Shown here: in pieces, positions 14,156-14,194 of the stretch | How positions within the stretch are numbered: the stretch's first letter is position 1 | Layout: the number at the start of each line of letters is the position of its first letter | From: an uncultured Prevotella sp. | Lineage (GTDB): Bacteria > Bacteroidota > Bacteroidia > Bacteroidales > Bacteroidaceae | DNA length: 14,194 bases | Assembly (NCBI GenBank): GCA_900318855.1 | Contig: ONMG01000159.1 | Coordinates: 1 to 14,194 of the forward strand | Direction: 5' to 3' | The notes under the pieces: model-generated | What the model was told of the DNA's origin: nothing | The model's database searches: none | The model's input: the letters and a program-made list of their open reading frames with translations, nothing else | Program-made: the position numbers and the translations under genes

Positions 14156-14194
14156 AGGCCGCCACACAGGAAACGGTTGGCCCGGCACATATAA

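Noticed and set aside
1..14194. CRISPR arrays, tRNA or rRNA genes, insertion sequences, integrases, toxin-antitoxin pairs, biosynthetic clusters
   Set aside because: I looked for regularly spaced repeats, cloverleaf segments, transposase or integrase motifs and typical small gene pairs and found none that can be supported.

Overview
The window looks like a chromosomal segment of a Bacteroidota organism, most likely a Prevotella-type member of the Prevotellaceae. The support is the small 66-aa protein beginning 'YINPT' and ending 'WDD', the 'YNLQGMRMNS' C-terminal sorting-type tail, general protein style, coding GC above 50%, near-absence of Shine-Dalgarno sites, and at least six sequences matching the Bacteroidota sigma-ABfr -7 box TAnnTTTG at sensible distances upstream of genes. 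The genus is an inference from style, not from a marker gene.

Layout from left to right. (1) The 3' end of a gene running in from the left edge, encoding a winged-helix-type DNA-binding C-terminus, meets tail-to-tail with a secreted GH20 beta-N-acetylhexosaminidase (minus strand); the two reading frames overlap by 35 bp. (2) A lower-GC patch (about 2.4-3.4 kb) holds an N-terminally missing remnant of a secreted surface protein, a small Prevotella-type 66-aa protein and a strong rho-independent terminator. (3) asd, aspartate-semialdehyde dehydrogenase (minus). (4) A plus-strand pair: a CPA2 cation/proton antiporter with a long cytosolic C-terminal region and, 13 bp later, a LolD/MacB-type ABC ATPase. 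(5) The peroxide-defence operon ahpC-ahpF (minus), whose ahpC promoter is preceded by a well-formed OxyR-type operator. (6) A CvfB/YitL-type S1 RNA-binding protein (plus), whose mRNA leader would start with two stem-loops. (7) An AGCS sodium/alanine symporter (minus) and, divergently, an AraC-family regulator (plus).

Most of the window is ordinary housekeeping, transport and stress functions. I do not see a defence island, CRISPR array, biosynthetic cluster, integrase, insertion sequence, rRNA or tRNA. The points most worth a second look are regulatory: the OxyR-like operator of ahpCF, the structured leader of the S1 protein, the dyad at the symporter start site, and a promoter that forces a shorter araC reading frame. 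Further candidates are the uncharacterised YINP...WDD small protein next to a decayed surface-protein gene, and an antiporter with no acidic residue in its putative TM5-TM6 ion-binding region.
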